Shown piece after piece: positions 27,242 to 35,233 of a stretch of 56,915 nt of DNA; positions within the stretch are counted from its first letter, which is position 1; each line of letters opens with the position of its first letter. Origin of the DNA: Streptomyces sp. SID4985. Lineage in GTDB: Bacteria; Actinomycetota; Actinomycetes; Streptomycetales; Streptomycetaceae. Below the pieces are notes generated by a model. It was not told where the DNA came from. It ran no database searches and was given only the letters and a program-made list of their open reading frames with translations. The stretch is from NCBI RefSeq assembly GCF_009863025.1, contig NZ_WWIR01000044.1, positions 1-56,915 on the forward strand, given 5' to 3'. The translations under genes and the position numbers were made by a program.

Positions 27242-28083
27242 CCGCCACCGACTCCCCCACCTCCCCGGCCCCCATTCTCCAGGCGCGCGGTCTGGTCAAG
27301 CGGTACGGGCAGGTCACCGCGATCGACGGCGCCGATTTCGATCTGCTGCCCGGTGAGGTCCTCGCCGTCATCGGCGACAACGGGGCGGGCAAGACCAGTC
27401 TGATCAAGGCGCTGACCGGCGCGCTCGTGCCGGACGCGGGCGAGATCCGGCTGAACGGCGAGCCGATCCGGTTCTCCGGGCCGCAGAGCGCGCGGGCGCA
27501 CGGGATCGAGACGGTGCATCAGGACCTGGCCGTCGCCGCGTCCATGGACATCGCGTCGAACATGTTCCTCGGCCGTGAGCTGCGGCGCCCCGGAGTGCTC
27601 GGCACCGTCTTCCGGATGCTGGACAAGAAGCGGATGCGGCAGGAGGCGGCCGGGCACATGGCCGATCTGAAGATCGGGCTGCGCTCGCTCACCCAGGCCG
27701 TCGAGACGCTGTCCGGCGGGCAGCGGCAGGCCGTGGCGGTGGCGCGGTCGGTCGCCTGGGCGCGCAGTGTCGTGGTCATGGACGAGCCGACCGCCGCGCT
27801 CGGGGTCAAGGAGTCCGGGCAGGTGCTCGACCTGATCCGGCGGGTGAAGGACCGGGGGCTGCCCGTCGTCCTCATCAGCCACAACATGCCGCACGTCTTC
27901 GAGATCGCGGACCGTATCCACGTACACCGGCTGGGCAGGCGCGCGGCGGTGATCAAGCCGTCGGACTACTCGATGGCGGAGGTGGTCGCGATCATGACCG
28001 GCGCGCTCACCGTGAACGAGAGCGGGGATACTGTCGTCGCCGACTCCGAGGCCGTGAAGGCCGCCGGGGTCGAGACCCCCTGA
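27238..28083 (+). CDS. Sugar ABC transporter ATP-binding protein, single-domain (FrcA-like)
   Basis: A 281-residue ATPase with Walker A GDNGAGKTSLIKAL, signature LSGGQRQAVAVARS, Walker B VVMDEPTAALG and SHNMPHVFEIADRIHVHRLGRRA. Only one ABC domain is present, unlike RbsA-type proteins of about 500 residues, which points to the fructose-type FrcA group. It ends a three-gene operon; a strong hairpin follows. Confidence 0.92.
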   Translation: MTATDSPTSPAPILQARGLVKRYGQVTAIDGADFDLLPGEVLAVIGDNGAGKTSLIKALTGALVPDAGEIRLNGEPIRFSGPQSARAHGIETVHQDLAVAASMDIASNMFLGRELRRPGVLGTVFRMLDKKRMRQEAAGHMADLKIGLRSLTQAVETLSGGQRQAVAVARSVAWARSVVVMDEPTAALGVKESGQVLDLIRRVKDRGLPVVLISHNMPHVFEIADRIHVHRLGRRAAVIKPSDYSMAEVVAIMTGALTVNESGDTVVADSEAVKAAGVETP

Positions 28084-28088
28084 CACCC

Positions 28089-28122
28089 GGTCGCGACCCC
28101 TCTGGTACCCGGGGTCGCGACC
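28089..28122 (+). terminator. Terminator of the first sugar ABC operon
   Basis: Perfect 12-bp stem GGTCGCGACCCC / GGGGTCGCGACC with a 10-nt loop, five bases after the ATPase stop. Confidence 0.75.
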
Positions 28123-28231
28123 CCGCCTGACATCGCGGGACCGGCACCGACGCCGGACCCGCGCGTCAGCACTCACGCGTCTCCGGCCGAGGCCGCGGCC
28201 GGAGCCGACGAGCACAGGAGACGTTTGCTCC

Positions 28232-29263
28232 ATGGCAGCGAACCGCCGCCCCACCCTGGCCGACGTCGCACGCGAGGTCGGTGTCAGCGCCAAGACGGTC
28301 TCCCGCGTCCTCAACGAGGACGGGCCCGCCTCGGCGGGGACCAGGGAGCGGGTGCTCGCCGCGGTCGCCCGCCTCGGCTTCCAGCCGAACCTGATGGCCC
28401 GCAACATCCGCGTCGGCGGTCCCGACACCACCATCGGGCTCGTCGTGCCCGACCTGGGCAACCCCTTCTTCGGCGCGGTGGCCGGGAGCATCGAGGACAG
28501 CGTCCGTGAGCGGGGGCTGACCCTGCTGATGGGCTCGTCGGCCGACGACGCGGGCCGCGAACGGGCGCTGACGGACAAGTTCCTGGCGCGCCGGGTGAGC
28601 ATCCTCATGGTGGTCCCGTCCGTGGGCGCGGACCACGCCCACCTCAGGCCCCATCGCTCGGCGGGACTCCCGGTGGTCTTCGTCGACCGGCCGGGCGCGG
28701 GTCTGGTCACGGACAGCGTGGTCAGCTCCAACCGGGCGGGGGCGCGGTCCGGGGTGGCCCATCTGATCGCGCACGGGCATCGCCGGATCGGCTTCGTCGG
28801 CGACCTGCCGACCAAGCTCTACACGCGTCGCGAACGGCTCGCCGGGTACCGCGAGGCGCTGCGGGACGCCGGGCTGCCGGACGACCGGCTGCTGGTGGCG
28901 AGCGCCCACGACCAGGGCGGGGCGGGCGAGGCGACCGCGCGGCTGCTGGCCCTGCCCGACCCTCCGACGGCGCTGTTCGCGGGGAACAACATCGTCGCCG
29001 TCGGCGTCGTCGCCCGCCTCGCCCGCGACCGGCGCAAGGACGTGGCCGTGGTGGCCTTCGACGACATCGCCCTCGCGGACGCCCTCGAACCGGCCCTCAC
29101 GGTGGTCGCCCAGAACCCCGAGGAGATAGGCCGCACGGCCGCCGTCACGGCCCTGTCCCGCCTGGACGGCGACCGCAGCCGGGTCCGTACGGTCACGGTG
29201 CCGACGCGGCTGATCGCGCGAGGGTCGGGCGAACGGGGTGGGGTCGCGGAGTACGTCAACTAA
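28232..29263 (+). CDS. LacI-family transcriptional regulator of the first sugar operon
   Basis: A 343-residue LacI protein. The HTH is RPTLADVAREVGVSAKTVSRVLNEDGP with hinge helix LGFQPNLMARNIRVG, then a sugar-binding core (IGLVVPDLGNPFFGAVAGSIED, HGHRRIGFVGD, TALFAGNNIVAVGVV, VAFDDIALAD). AGGAG lies about ten bases before the ATG. Its place just after the importer genes and the tandem operators at 24953 make it the likely repressor, released by the transported sugar. Confidence 0.94.
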   Translation: MAANRRPTLADVAREVGVSAKTVSRVLNEDGPASAGTRERVLAAVARLGFQPNLMARNIRVGGPDTTIGLVVPDLGNPFFGAVAGSIEDSVRERGLTLLMGSSADDAGRERALTDKFLARRVSILMVVPSVGADHAHLRPHRSAGLPVVFVDRPGAGLVTDSVVSSNRAGARSGVAHLIAHGHRRIGFVGDLPTKLYTRRERLAGYREALRDAGLPDDRLLVASAHDQGGAGEATARLLALPDPPTALFAGNNIVAVGVVARLARDRRKDVAVVAFDDIALADALEPALTVVAQNPEEIGRTAAVTALSRLDGDRSRVRTVTVPTRLIARGSGERGGVAEYVN

Positions 29264-29282
29264 GCGTTCTCGTATGAGCGTT

Positions 29283-29308
29283 GGCCGTCGCACCCCGTGC
29301 CGACGGCC
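29283..29308. terminator. Bidirectional hairpin between lacI and glutaredoxin-like gene
   Basis: Perfect 8-bp stem GGCCGTCG / CGACGGCC, 10-nt loop, in the 48-base gap between convergent genes. Confidence 0.6.
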
Positions 29309-29311
29309 CGC

Positions 29312-29590
29312 TCAGCGGCCCCCCGGCAACAGATGCGGGGCGTACTCCGCGACCGCCCGCTCGATCTCCCCCAGGGACGGGTTGACCAGGCCGTGGCCCG
29401 CCACGGACACGGTCGGGACGGTCTCGTTGCCGTCCGCGACCGAGCGCACGTAGGCGGCCGCGTCCGGGTCGCGCCAGATGTTGACCTCGGTGTACGGCAG
29501 CTTGGAGAGGCGCAGCCGCAGCCGGAGTTTCATGCAGTACGGGCACATGGGCCGCCAGTGGACGACGATGCCGTCCCGGTCCTCGGTCAC
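29312..29590 (-). CDS. Mycoredoxin / glutaredoxin-like protein
   Basis: A 92-residue thioredoxin-fold protein with active-site CPYC (WRPMCPYCMKLRLRL), the cis-proline region NETVPTVSVAGHGLVNPS and usual length. Actinomycetes lack glutathione, so this family reduces mycothiol mixed disulfides; that role is inferred. The start is GTG with GAAGGGAA upstream. It lies convergent to lacI and 64 bases downstream of the GH31 gene on the same strand. Confidence 0.9.
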   Translation of the reverse strand: MTEDRDGIVVHWRPMCPYCMKLRLRLRLSKLPYTEVNIWRDPDAAAYVRSVADGNETVPTVSVAGHGLVNPSLGEIERAVAEYAPHLLPGGR

Positions 29591-29654
29591 CGAGTTCCCT
29601 TCGGGTGGTGTGACGTCGGACGGAGTCTAGCGGCGGCCCATGTGCGCGGCTGAA

Positions 29655-32600
29655 CTACTGGTACTCGACGGTCACCGGCGTGCGGATCGTGGTGGTCGGC
29701 AGGGTGACCCGGAGGGACTTGGTGTCGGCGTCCCAGTGCCAGGCCGAGGGGGCGAGGCGGTTGCCGGCCGCTGTGACGCCGGTGGGCGCGTGGTCCGCGC
29801 CCTGGAAGGTGACCGTCCAGGAGCGGCGGGACACCTGCCCGTGGAAGGAGCCCTTGGCCGGGCCGATGCGGAGAGTGTGCCGCCCGGCGTGCTCGGTGTA
29901 GTTGATGCGGGTCGTGGCCGCGCGGTGGCGCGAAGGGGCGCTCACGCCGTCGTCCTCGTAGAGGGTGAAGGAGCCCGGCGCGCCGGTCGCGACGGTGACG
30001 GCGACCTTGTCGAGCGGGGTCGCCGCGTCGTGGTCCACGTGTGCGGCCCGGGTGGTGACGATGCCGCCCGCGCGGACGAAGACGGGCATGGTGTCGAGGG
30101 TGGTCGTCACGTCGTACGTGGCGCCGCCGGTGCCCGCGCTGTAGGTGCGGCCGGTGAAGTAGTCGGTCCACTGGCCGGGCGGGAACCACACCGAGGTGGT
30201 CGTGCTCGTACCGGGGGTGGTGACCGGCGCGACGAGCATGTCGGGGCCGTAGAGGTACTCGCCGCCCGCCTTGCCGTAGGCGTTCTCCTCCTCGGGGTAG
30301 TCGAGGTAGAGCGGCCGGGTGATCGGGACGCCGGTGGTGTTCGCCTGCTGGGCCAGCGTGTAGGTGTACGGGACGAGGGACTCGCGCAGGTTCAGGAACT
30401 TGCTCGCGGAGTCGCGGGCCGCGTCGCCGTACTGCCACGGAAGGCGGTCGCTGTGATTGCTGTGCAGGCGGTCGACGGGCTGGAAGGTGCCGAACTGCAC
30501 CCAGCGGGCGTACAGGTCGTCGGGCAGCTTGGTGGTGCGGTGGCTCTTGCCGTCGTCGGTGGTGTAGGTCTCGGCGCCGGGGATGCCGTGGCCGTCGTTG
30601 TGGCCCCCGATGTCGTGGCTGACGGCTGCCATGCCGGTGGCGACGGACTCGCCGGGGGTGTAGCCGACCTCGGCGCGCAGGGTGCCCCAGGTGGAGGAGG
30701 TGTCGCCGGTGAAGTGGAGCGTGCTGCGCTTGTCGGCCCAGGGGCCGGTGGGCAGACCGACACCGCCGCTGTAGCCGCCCGCCTGGAGGGAACCGTAGGC
30801 CCGCGAGAGGACGAAGCCCCGCTCGCTGGTCTCGGCGGTCAGGTCGGCGTACTTCTGGTTGATCCAGGCGTCCGGGGTGACGCCCGGCTGCGAGGAGCGG
30901 GAGGCGTCGCAGCACCAGTCGAGCCACCAGAAGTCGTTCCCGGCCTGGTCGAAGGGCCGGTGCAGATCGAGGTACGCCTTCAGCTGGTCGGGGTCGCCGA
31001 AGTCGAACGTACGGCACGCCGATCCCGCGCTGGACGCGCAACCGCCCCTGGCCAGCTTGTTCTTGGCGGTCGCCATCGCCTTCGCGTACTGCGGGTCGGA
31101 CTCCAGGATGCTCGGGTGCACGTTGAGCGTGTTGTGCAGTCCCTCGGCGGTGGACCAGTCGAAGAAGCCCTTGGGATCGGGGTACTTGGCCGCATCGAAG
31201 TTCCAGCCGCTCCAGGTGTTGGGCGACTTGAAGTCGGTGTCCGTGACCAGCACGTCCAGCGGGACGCCCGCCTTGCGGAACGCGGGCAGGATGGTCTTCT
31301 CGTAGTCGTCGGCCGTGCGGTCGATGTACTCCGAGTACCAGACGCCGTACGCCCAGCGGGGCAGCAGCTGCGGCGGCCCGGTCAGGGTGGCGAGGTCGGT
31401 GAGGCCCTGCTTGTAGTCGTGGCCGTAGCCGAAGAGGTAGCCGTCCTGGTAGGGACCGGCGCCGTGCGAGGGGCGCGGGACGGCCTTCTCGGTGCGGGTG
31501 TCGTACGTCGCGGAGGCGGTGTCGTCGAGCAGGTACCAGCCGTCGCGGTACAACAGCCCCGGTGTGGTGCGGGTGTTGGGCTCGCGGTCGCCGTCGAGTC
31601 CGTCGAGGCTGCGCCGGTAGCCGCCGAGGGCGACATGGGACTGGGGGGCCGGGTCCGTGCGGGCGGTCACCGCGAGGGTGTCCGCGTTGACGTGACAGCT
31701 CGTGGTGTCGGGGCAGTTGAGCGTGACGTCGTTGGTCCCCGCCTTCAACCGCACCGGTACGGAGGCCGACTTCCAGGTGTCCCAGTTTTCGGTCGCGGGG
31801 AGGGTGAGGGTGGCGTCCGTGCCGGTTCCGGTGCCGACGCGCACCTCGCGGGCCTGGTGCAGGCCGTCGCCGCCGGTGCCGTTGGCGTAGCGCAGGTGGA
31901 GGAGGTAGGTGCCGTCGGCGGGCACGTCCGTGACGTGGGCGGTGAGCCGGGCGTCCTTGTTCAGCTCGGCCGCGAAACCGTCGCCGGTGTAGCCCTGGTG
32001 GTCGGTGGCGAGCACGGCGGAGCCCGCGAGGAGGGTGTCCTCGGCCTCACAGCTGGTGCCGAAGTGGCAGCCGGACAGAGCCGCTTGGGTCTTGCCCGGG
32101 TAGTCGGCGCCGGGGTTGGTCAGGGCCGCGCTGTCGATGTTGACGGCGCCGGAGTCGGCGGCGGTGCGGTGCAGCCGTACGGTGTGGTGGCCCGCGCCGA
32201 GCGTGAGCGGGACACGGGCCACGCCCCAGGCGTTCCAGTCGGCGGTCGCGGGGAGGCTGAACGTCCGGTCCGCTCCCCCGTCGACGCTGAGGCTGAGGGT
32301 ACGGGTCTCGTGGCGTCCGTCGGAGCCGGTGCCGTTGGCATAGCGGACGGCGTAGTCGTAGGTGCCGGACTTCTCCGAACGCACGTCCGTGGTCAGCGAG
32401 TTGCTGTTCACCTCGAAACCCGCGAGGAAGCCCTTGCCGGTGAACCCGGCGTGGTCGGTGGCGACTCCGGGACCGTCGTGCAGCTGCTCCTCAGCCTCGC
32501 ACAGCGTGCCGACCGCGCAGTCCGGGTGCTGCCAGGGCGCGGCGAGCACCTGGCCCTGGCCCGCCTTCAGCCGCACGGTCAGGTTGTCGGCGGAGAAGGG

Positions 32601-32948
32601 CCCCGAACCGACCTCGTAGCGCAGGGTCAGGGCGCTGGTGGTGAGGGTCAGGACGCCGTCCTTGACGGACGAGCTGTACGCGGGCGGCGTGAAGCCGTCC
32701 CGGCCGATCGCGTTGAACGTCGCGCTGTCCTCGAAGCGGTTGTCCCCGGCGTACTCGGTGCGGATCAGCGTCGGGGACAGCACCTGGAATCTGGCGTTCT
32801 GGACGGACACGGTGGCCTTGCGGGCGGGTGTGGCCGCATGGCTCGCGGTGGCCGGATCGGCGCAGGTCAGCCCGAGGGCCGCCGTCGCGCAGACGAGGGC
32901 GACGCGGGTGAGGCGTCCGCGGGGTGAACGGGACAGGGGTGGTCGCAC
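29655..32948 (-). CDS. Secreted GH31 alpha-glycosidase with two inserted carbohydrate-binding modules
   Basis: About 1097 residues. A Sec signal peptide (RVALVCATAALGLTC to ATASHA) precedes the N-terminal GH31 beta-sandwich (about 45-140). This is interrupted by two CBM35-like modules (about 145-430), each opening with CEAE and holding TDHxGxTGxGF and YANGTGxDGxH. The sandwich resumes at PAPQSHVALGGYRRSL and leads into the barrel with nucleophile WWLDWCCD (Asp about 677) and acid/base SHDIGGH (Asp about 779). The end holds the C-terminal beta domains (VAPVTTPGTST, LYEDDG). The GTG at 32948 has GGAG six bases upstream; ATG 32960, preceded by eight Cs, is the alternative. It releases alpha-linked sugars from a polysaccharide or glycoprotein. 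A LacI-type palindrome at 33044 lies upstream. Confidence 0.9.
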   Translation of the reverse strand: MRPPLSRSPRGRLTRVALVCATAALGLTCADPATASHAATPARKATVSVQNARFQVLSPTLIRTEYAGDNRFEDSATFNAIGRDGFTPPAYSSSVKDGVLTLTTSALTLRYEVGSGPFSADNLTVRLKAGQGQVLAAPWQHPDCAVGTLCEAEEQLHDGPGVATDHAGFTGKGFLAGFEVNSNSLTTDVRSEKSGTYDYAVRYANGTGSDGRHETRTLSLSVDGGADRTFSLPATADWNAWGVARVPLTLGAGHHTVRLHRTAADSGAVNIDSAALTNPGADYPGKTQAALSGCHFGTSCEAEDTLLAGSAVLATDHQGYTGDGFAAELNKDARLTAHVTDVPADGTYLLHLRYANGTGGDGLHQAREVRVGTGTGTDATLTLPATENWDTWKSASVPVRLKAGTNDVTLNCPDTTSCHVNADTLAVTARTDPAPQSHVALGGYRRSLDGLDGDREPNTRTTPGLLYRDGWYLLDDTASATYDTRTEKAVPRPSHGAGPYQDGYLFGYGHDYKQGLTDLATLTGPPQLLPRWAYGVWYSEYIDRTADDYEKTILPAFRKAGVPLDVLVTDTDFKSPNTWSGWNFDAAKYPDPKGFFDWSTAEGLHNTLNVHPSILESDPQYAKAMATAKNKLARGGCASSAGSACRTFDFGDPDQLKAYLDLHRPFDQAGNDFWWLDWCCDASRSSQPGVTPDAWINQKYADLTAETSERGFVLSRAYGSLQAGGYSGGVGLPTGPWADKRSTLHFTGDTSSTWGTLRAEVGYTPGESVATGMAAVSHDIGGHNDGHGIPGAETYTTDDGKSHRTTKLPDDLYARWVQFGTFQPVDRLHSNHSDRLPWQYGDAARDSASKFLNLRESLVPYTYTLAQQANTTGVPITRPLYLDYPEEENAYGKAGGEYLYGPDMLVAPVTTPGTSTTTSVWFPPGQWTDYFTGRTYSAGTGGATYDVTTTLDTMPVFVRAGGIVTTRAAHVDHDAATPLDKVAVTVATGAPGSFTLYEDDGVSAPSRHRAATTRINYTEHAGRHTLRIGPAKGSFHGQVSRRSWTVTFQGADHAPTGVTAAGNRLAPSAWHWDADTKSLRVTLPTTTIRTPVTVEYQ

Positions 32949-33043
32949 GGCACGCTCCATGGGGGGGGCAACGGCGCTCTCGCGAGCGCGGTGGACGTAC
33001 GGAGACGACAAGTGCACTGGACTACCGGTCGGACCGGTGTGGC

Positions 33044-33055
33044 TACAACGTTGTA
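33044..33055. promoter_or_regulatory. LacI-type operator before the GH31 gene
   Basis: TACAACGTTGTA, a perfect 12-bp palindrome with central CG, 96 bases before the GH31 start. It matches sites at 35156, 41918 and 43128. Confidence 0.75.
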
Positions 33056-33154
33056 AATCCGGTCCCCCCGCATCAGAACATGACGCCCCTGCGGTGTCCA
33101 CAGGTGTAACGGGCCTCTTTGACAACGGAGTTCACGGACCGTGCGGGCCGTCGG

Positions 33155-33784
33155 TCACGAGGCATCCGCGTCGTGCCCGACGAGGGACAGGTCGGACACC
33201 AACGCGCGGGCGGTGTCGGCGAAGTACTGCTCGTCCGCGCCGGGCGCGAGGCCGAGGGTCACCCCCTGAGCGAGGCCGACGAACAGGGCCCTCAGCGCGG
33301 TGGTCAGCCGTTGCGCCTGCTGCGGCGTCACGACACCCCCGTGGTGCGATCGTCCGGCGAACAGCGCGACCAGGTGACTCTCCTGCGCCCTTACGGACGT
33401 GGCGAGTTGGGCCCCAAGCTCCGGATCGTGCAGAGCCATGTCGAGCAAGGTGATCTGGAGCGACAGGCCGGATCGCGCGTCGGGGGCGTCACAGCCGCGC
33501 CGGTAGTGCCGGGCGAAGGCGTCGACCGCTTCGAGCAGCTCCAGTTCGGCCGGCACCGCCTGCTCGATCTCCTCGTAGTACGGCCGCAGATGGTCGGCGA
33601 CGAGGGCGACGACCAGGCCGTTCTTGCTCCCGAACAGCGAGTAGATCGCGCCGGTGGTCAGATCGGCGCGCTCGGCCATCTCCTCGAGCCTGGCCCGGTA
33701 CCCGTCCCGGGAGACGACCTGGAACGCGGCGTCCAGCAGGGCACGGCGGTTGCGTTCCTTGGCTTCCGCTCTCGTCATTCTCAT
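33155..33784 (-). CDS. TetR-family transcriptional regulator
   Basis: A 209-residue regulator with HTH RNRRALLDAAFQVVSRDGYRARLEEMAERADLTTGAIYSLFGSKNGL and an all-helical C-terminal domain. It starts at ATG 33784 (or 33778); no strong ribosome site is visible. It is divergent from a small membrane protein gene. The AT-rich gap holds CCGTAA-N5-TTACGG, a plausible operator for both genes. Confidence 0.93.
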   Translation of the reverse strand: MRMTRAEAKERNRRALLDAAFQVVSRDGYRARLEEMAERADLTTGAIYSLFGSKNGLVVALVADHLRPYYEEIEQAVPAELELLEAVDAFARHYRRGCDAPDARSGLSLQITLLDMALHDPELGAQLATSVRAQESHLVALFAGRSHHGGVVTPQQAQRLTTALRALFVGLAQGVTLGLAPGADEQYFADTARALVSDLSLVGHDADAS

Positions 33785-33797
33785 AGTTTCATTATTA

Positions 33798-33814
33798 CCG
33801 TAATCTCCTTACGG
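33798..33814. promoter_or_regulatory. Inverted repeat between tetR and membrane protein gene
   Basis: CCGTAA-TCTCC-TTACGG, 14 bases from the tetR start. An overlapping TTACCGTAA (33795-33803) gives a second, smaller palindrome. It sits in an unusually AT-rich 60-base stretch, where the promoters of both genes must lie. Confidence 0.65.
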
Positions 33815-33852
33815 AACAGTTCAATTGACGCGAGCTTCAAGGGGGAACGCTC

Positions 33853-34152
33853 ATGACCGAGGTTCTGGCATCGCGAGTGAACCGACGCACGGTGGGTGCT
33901 CTCGCCGACGGCGCCTTCAAGGTGCTGCTCGGCGCCGCCTGCCTCACCGCCGCCGCACCGCTCGGGCGGCTGCTCGGCGTACCCGTCTGGCTGATGGCCG
34001 CCTCGGGCGTGGCCCTGCTGATCGGTGGCGGCATCGAGCTCGGCTACACCCGCAGCCGGTCGATGCGCACGTACACGCGGCTCATGGTCGGGTACGACAG
34101 CGGGTGGGTGCTGACGGGGCTTGTCGGGCTGCTGATGGCGTGCCGGGGGTGA
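33853..34152 (+). CDS. Small integral membrane protein, probably frameshifted near its 3' end
   Basis: As read, 99 residues with three TM helices (VLLGAACLTAAAPLGRLL; VPVWLMAASGVALLIGGGIE; DSGWVLTGLVGLLMA), starting at an ATG after AAGGGGGAA. The frame ends at TGA right after a run of five Gs (34145-34149). One base less there would extend the protein by EVWVGYQAVAPIAFAVLLVA and a few more residues to a stop at 34237, adding the expected fourth helix. So the gene is either broken or carries a sequencing error. It is controlled, by inference, by the divergent TetR. Family not recognised. Confidence 0.75.
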   Translation: MTEVLASRVNRRTVGALADGAFKVLLGAACLTAAAPLGRLLGVPVWLMAASGVALLIGGGIELGYTRSRSMRTYTRLMVGYDSGWVLTGLVGLLMACRG

Positions 34153-34224
34153 GGTGTGGGTGGGGTACCAGGCGGTCGCGCCCATCGCGTTCGCCGTACT
34201 GCTGGTCGCGAGCAAGGACGAGAT

Positions 34225-34803
34225 GTGCGCGAAGTAGCAGCCGTCGAGGTCCTCTGCGTCTTCGACTGGAACCCCGCCGTACCGGACCAGTTGACGACTC
34301 TGGCGGTGAGCGGCGAGACGGTCGACGCGGCGGAGCGGGCGGCCGCCTCCGCGCTGCCCGAAGCGGGAGCGACCGGGCCGGCATCGTGGCTGGGTCTGCC
34401 GGTGCCCCTGCGTCGACAGCTCGTCCGGGTCTGCCGGTCCGTCCCGACGCTCGGCCTGTACTGCGTGATCGACGACGAGCGCCCCGGCGTCACGCCGCGC
34501 GAGTTTCTGCGGGCCGCGGTCGCCGACACGGCAGAGCAGTTCGCGCCTCTTCGTCGTGCCCGTACGGCACACGGCTTCCTCCTCAACGAGCCCTTCGAGG
34601 AGCTGCGCGATGCGCTGCGTGCCGCCCCCTACCGGGACATGGATGCTCGGCCGCGCTTCCTGCCGCGTTCGTCCTTTGCGGGCCTGCGCGAACTGATCCG
34701 GCTGACGGCCGTGTGCTGCCGGGAGACCCTGTACCGGACGGACATACCCGAGGACGAGGACCTCCTGGACATCTGCGACACGTACGTCGTGGGCGGCCGC
34801 TGA
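34225..34803 (+). CDS. Unknown 192-residue protein
   Basis: The GTG at 34225 has AAGGA six bases upstream and lies inside the frameshifted tail of the membrane protein gene (overlap 13 bases if that frame is restored), so coupling is likely. The product begins VREVAAVEVLCVFDWNPAVPDQL, is soluble, mixed alpha/beta, rich in Arg and Leu, with two adjacent cysteines (AVCCRETLYR). I recognise no family and no catalytic motif. Confidence 0.7.
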   Translation: MREVAAVEVLCVFDWNPAVPDQLTTLAVSGETVDAAERAAASALPEAGATGPASWLGLPVPLRRQLVRVCRSVPTLGLYCVIDDERPGVTPREFLRAAVADTAEQFAPLRRARTAHGFLLNEPFEELRDALRAAPYRDMDARPRFLPRSSFAGLRELIRLTAVCCRETLYRTDIPEDEDLLDICDTYVVGGR

Positions 34804-34812
34804 CGAGTCCGG

Positions 34813-35076
34813 TCAGCGGCCCTGACGCAAGGTCCGGCGCCCGGCGCTGCCCAGCCACGGTCCGTACGCCACGCAGGCGACGGCCAGCACCAGCAGCATC
34901 ACCAGCGCCGGGTTCACCCAGCCCGGCACGCGGTCGTACCCCGCGTTGCACCTGTCGTGCAGCGGGAACCAGCTCGTGTGTTCGTCGAGGTGCTCCCGAC
35001 GGAAGGCCCGACTCTGCACTTCTGCGCAGTAGTCCGTGCACGCGGGACCGGACGACGGCAGCGGAAGCCGGGGCAC
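34813..35076 (-). CDS. Small membrane protein with cysteine-containing outer domain, unknown function
   Basis: The C-terminal part is convincing: CTDYCAEVQSRAFRREHLDEHTSWFPLHDRCNAGYD, then a TM helix NPALVMLLVLAVACVAYGPWL and a basic tail. Three cysteines lie before the helix. The start is uncertain. GTG 35076 (87 residues) is the nearest in-frame start; the ribosome site is weak. An ATG at 35144 in another frame would need a frameshift. Convergent with the preceding gene and divergent from the GH76 gene. Confidence 0.55.
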   Translation of the reverse strand: MPRLPLPSSGPACTDYCAEVQSRAFRREHLDEHTSWFPLHDRCNAGYDRVPGWVNPALVMLLVLAVACVAYGPWLGSAGRRTLRQGR

Positions 35077-35155
35077 AGCGACGCGTTCCGGCCGAGTCCG
35101 CTCCCGGGCTGGACAGACCTTCTCCGCGGTGCTGTCGTGCTCATGACCGGAGTGG

Positions 35156-35168
35156 TTCAACGTTGGAA
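35156..35168. promoter_or_regulatory. LacI-type operator before the GH76 gene
   Basis: TTCAACGTTGGAA, central CG, 5 of 6 positions symmetric, 65 bases before the GH76 start. Part of the set TNCAACGTTGNA. Confidence 0.7.
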
Positions 35169-35233
35169 AGTTGTCGATCACTCGGATCGCTCGGCCCCTT
35201 GGACGAACGGACGACCGACAGGACGGACGCGCC

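Noticed and set aside
29640..32927. 1095-codon open frame on the plus strand
   Set aside because: It is exactly antisense to the GH31 gene, with Gly/Val/Arg-rich low-complexity translation and no domain; a shadow frame from GC-rich codon bias.
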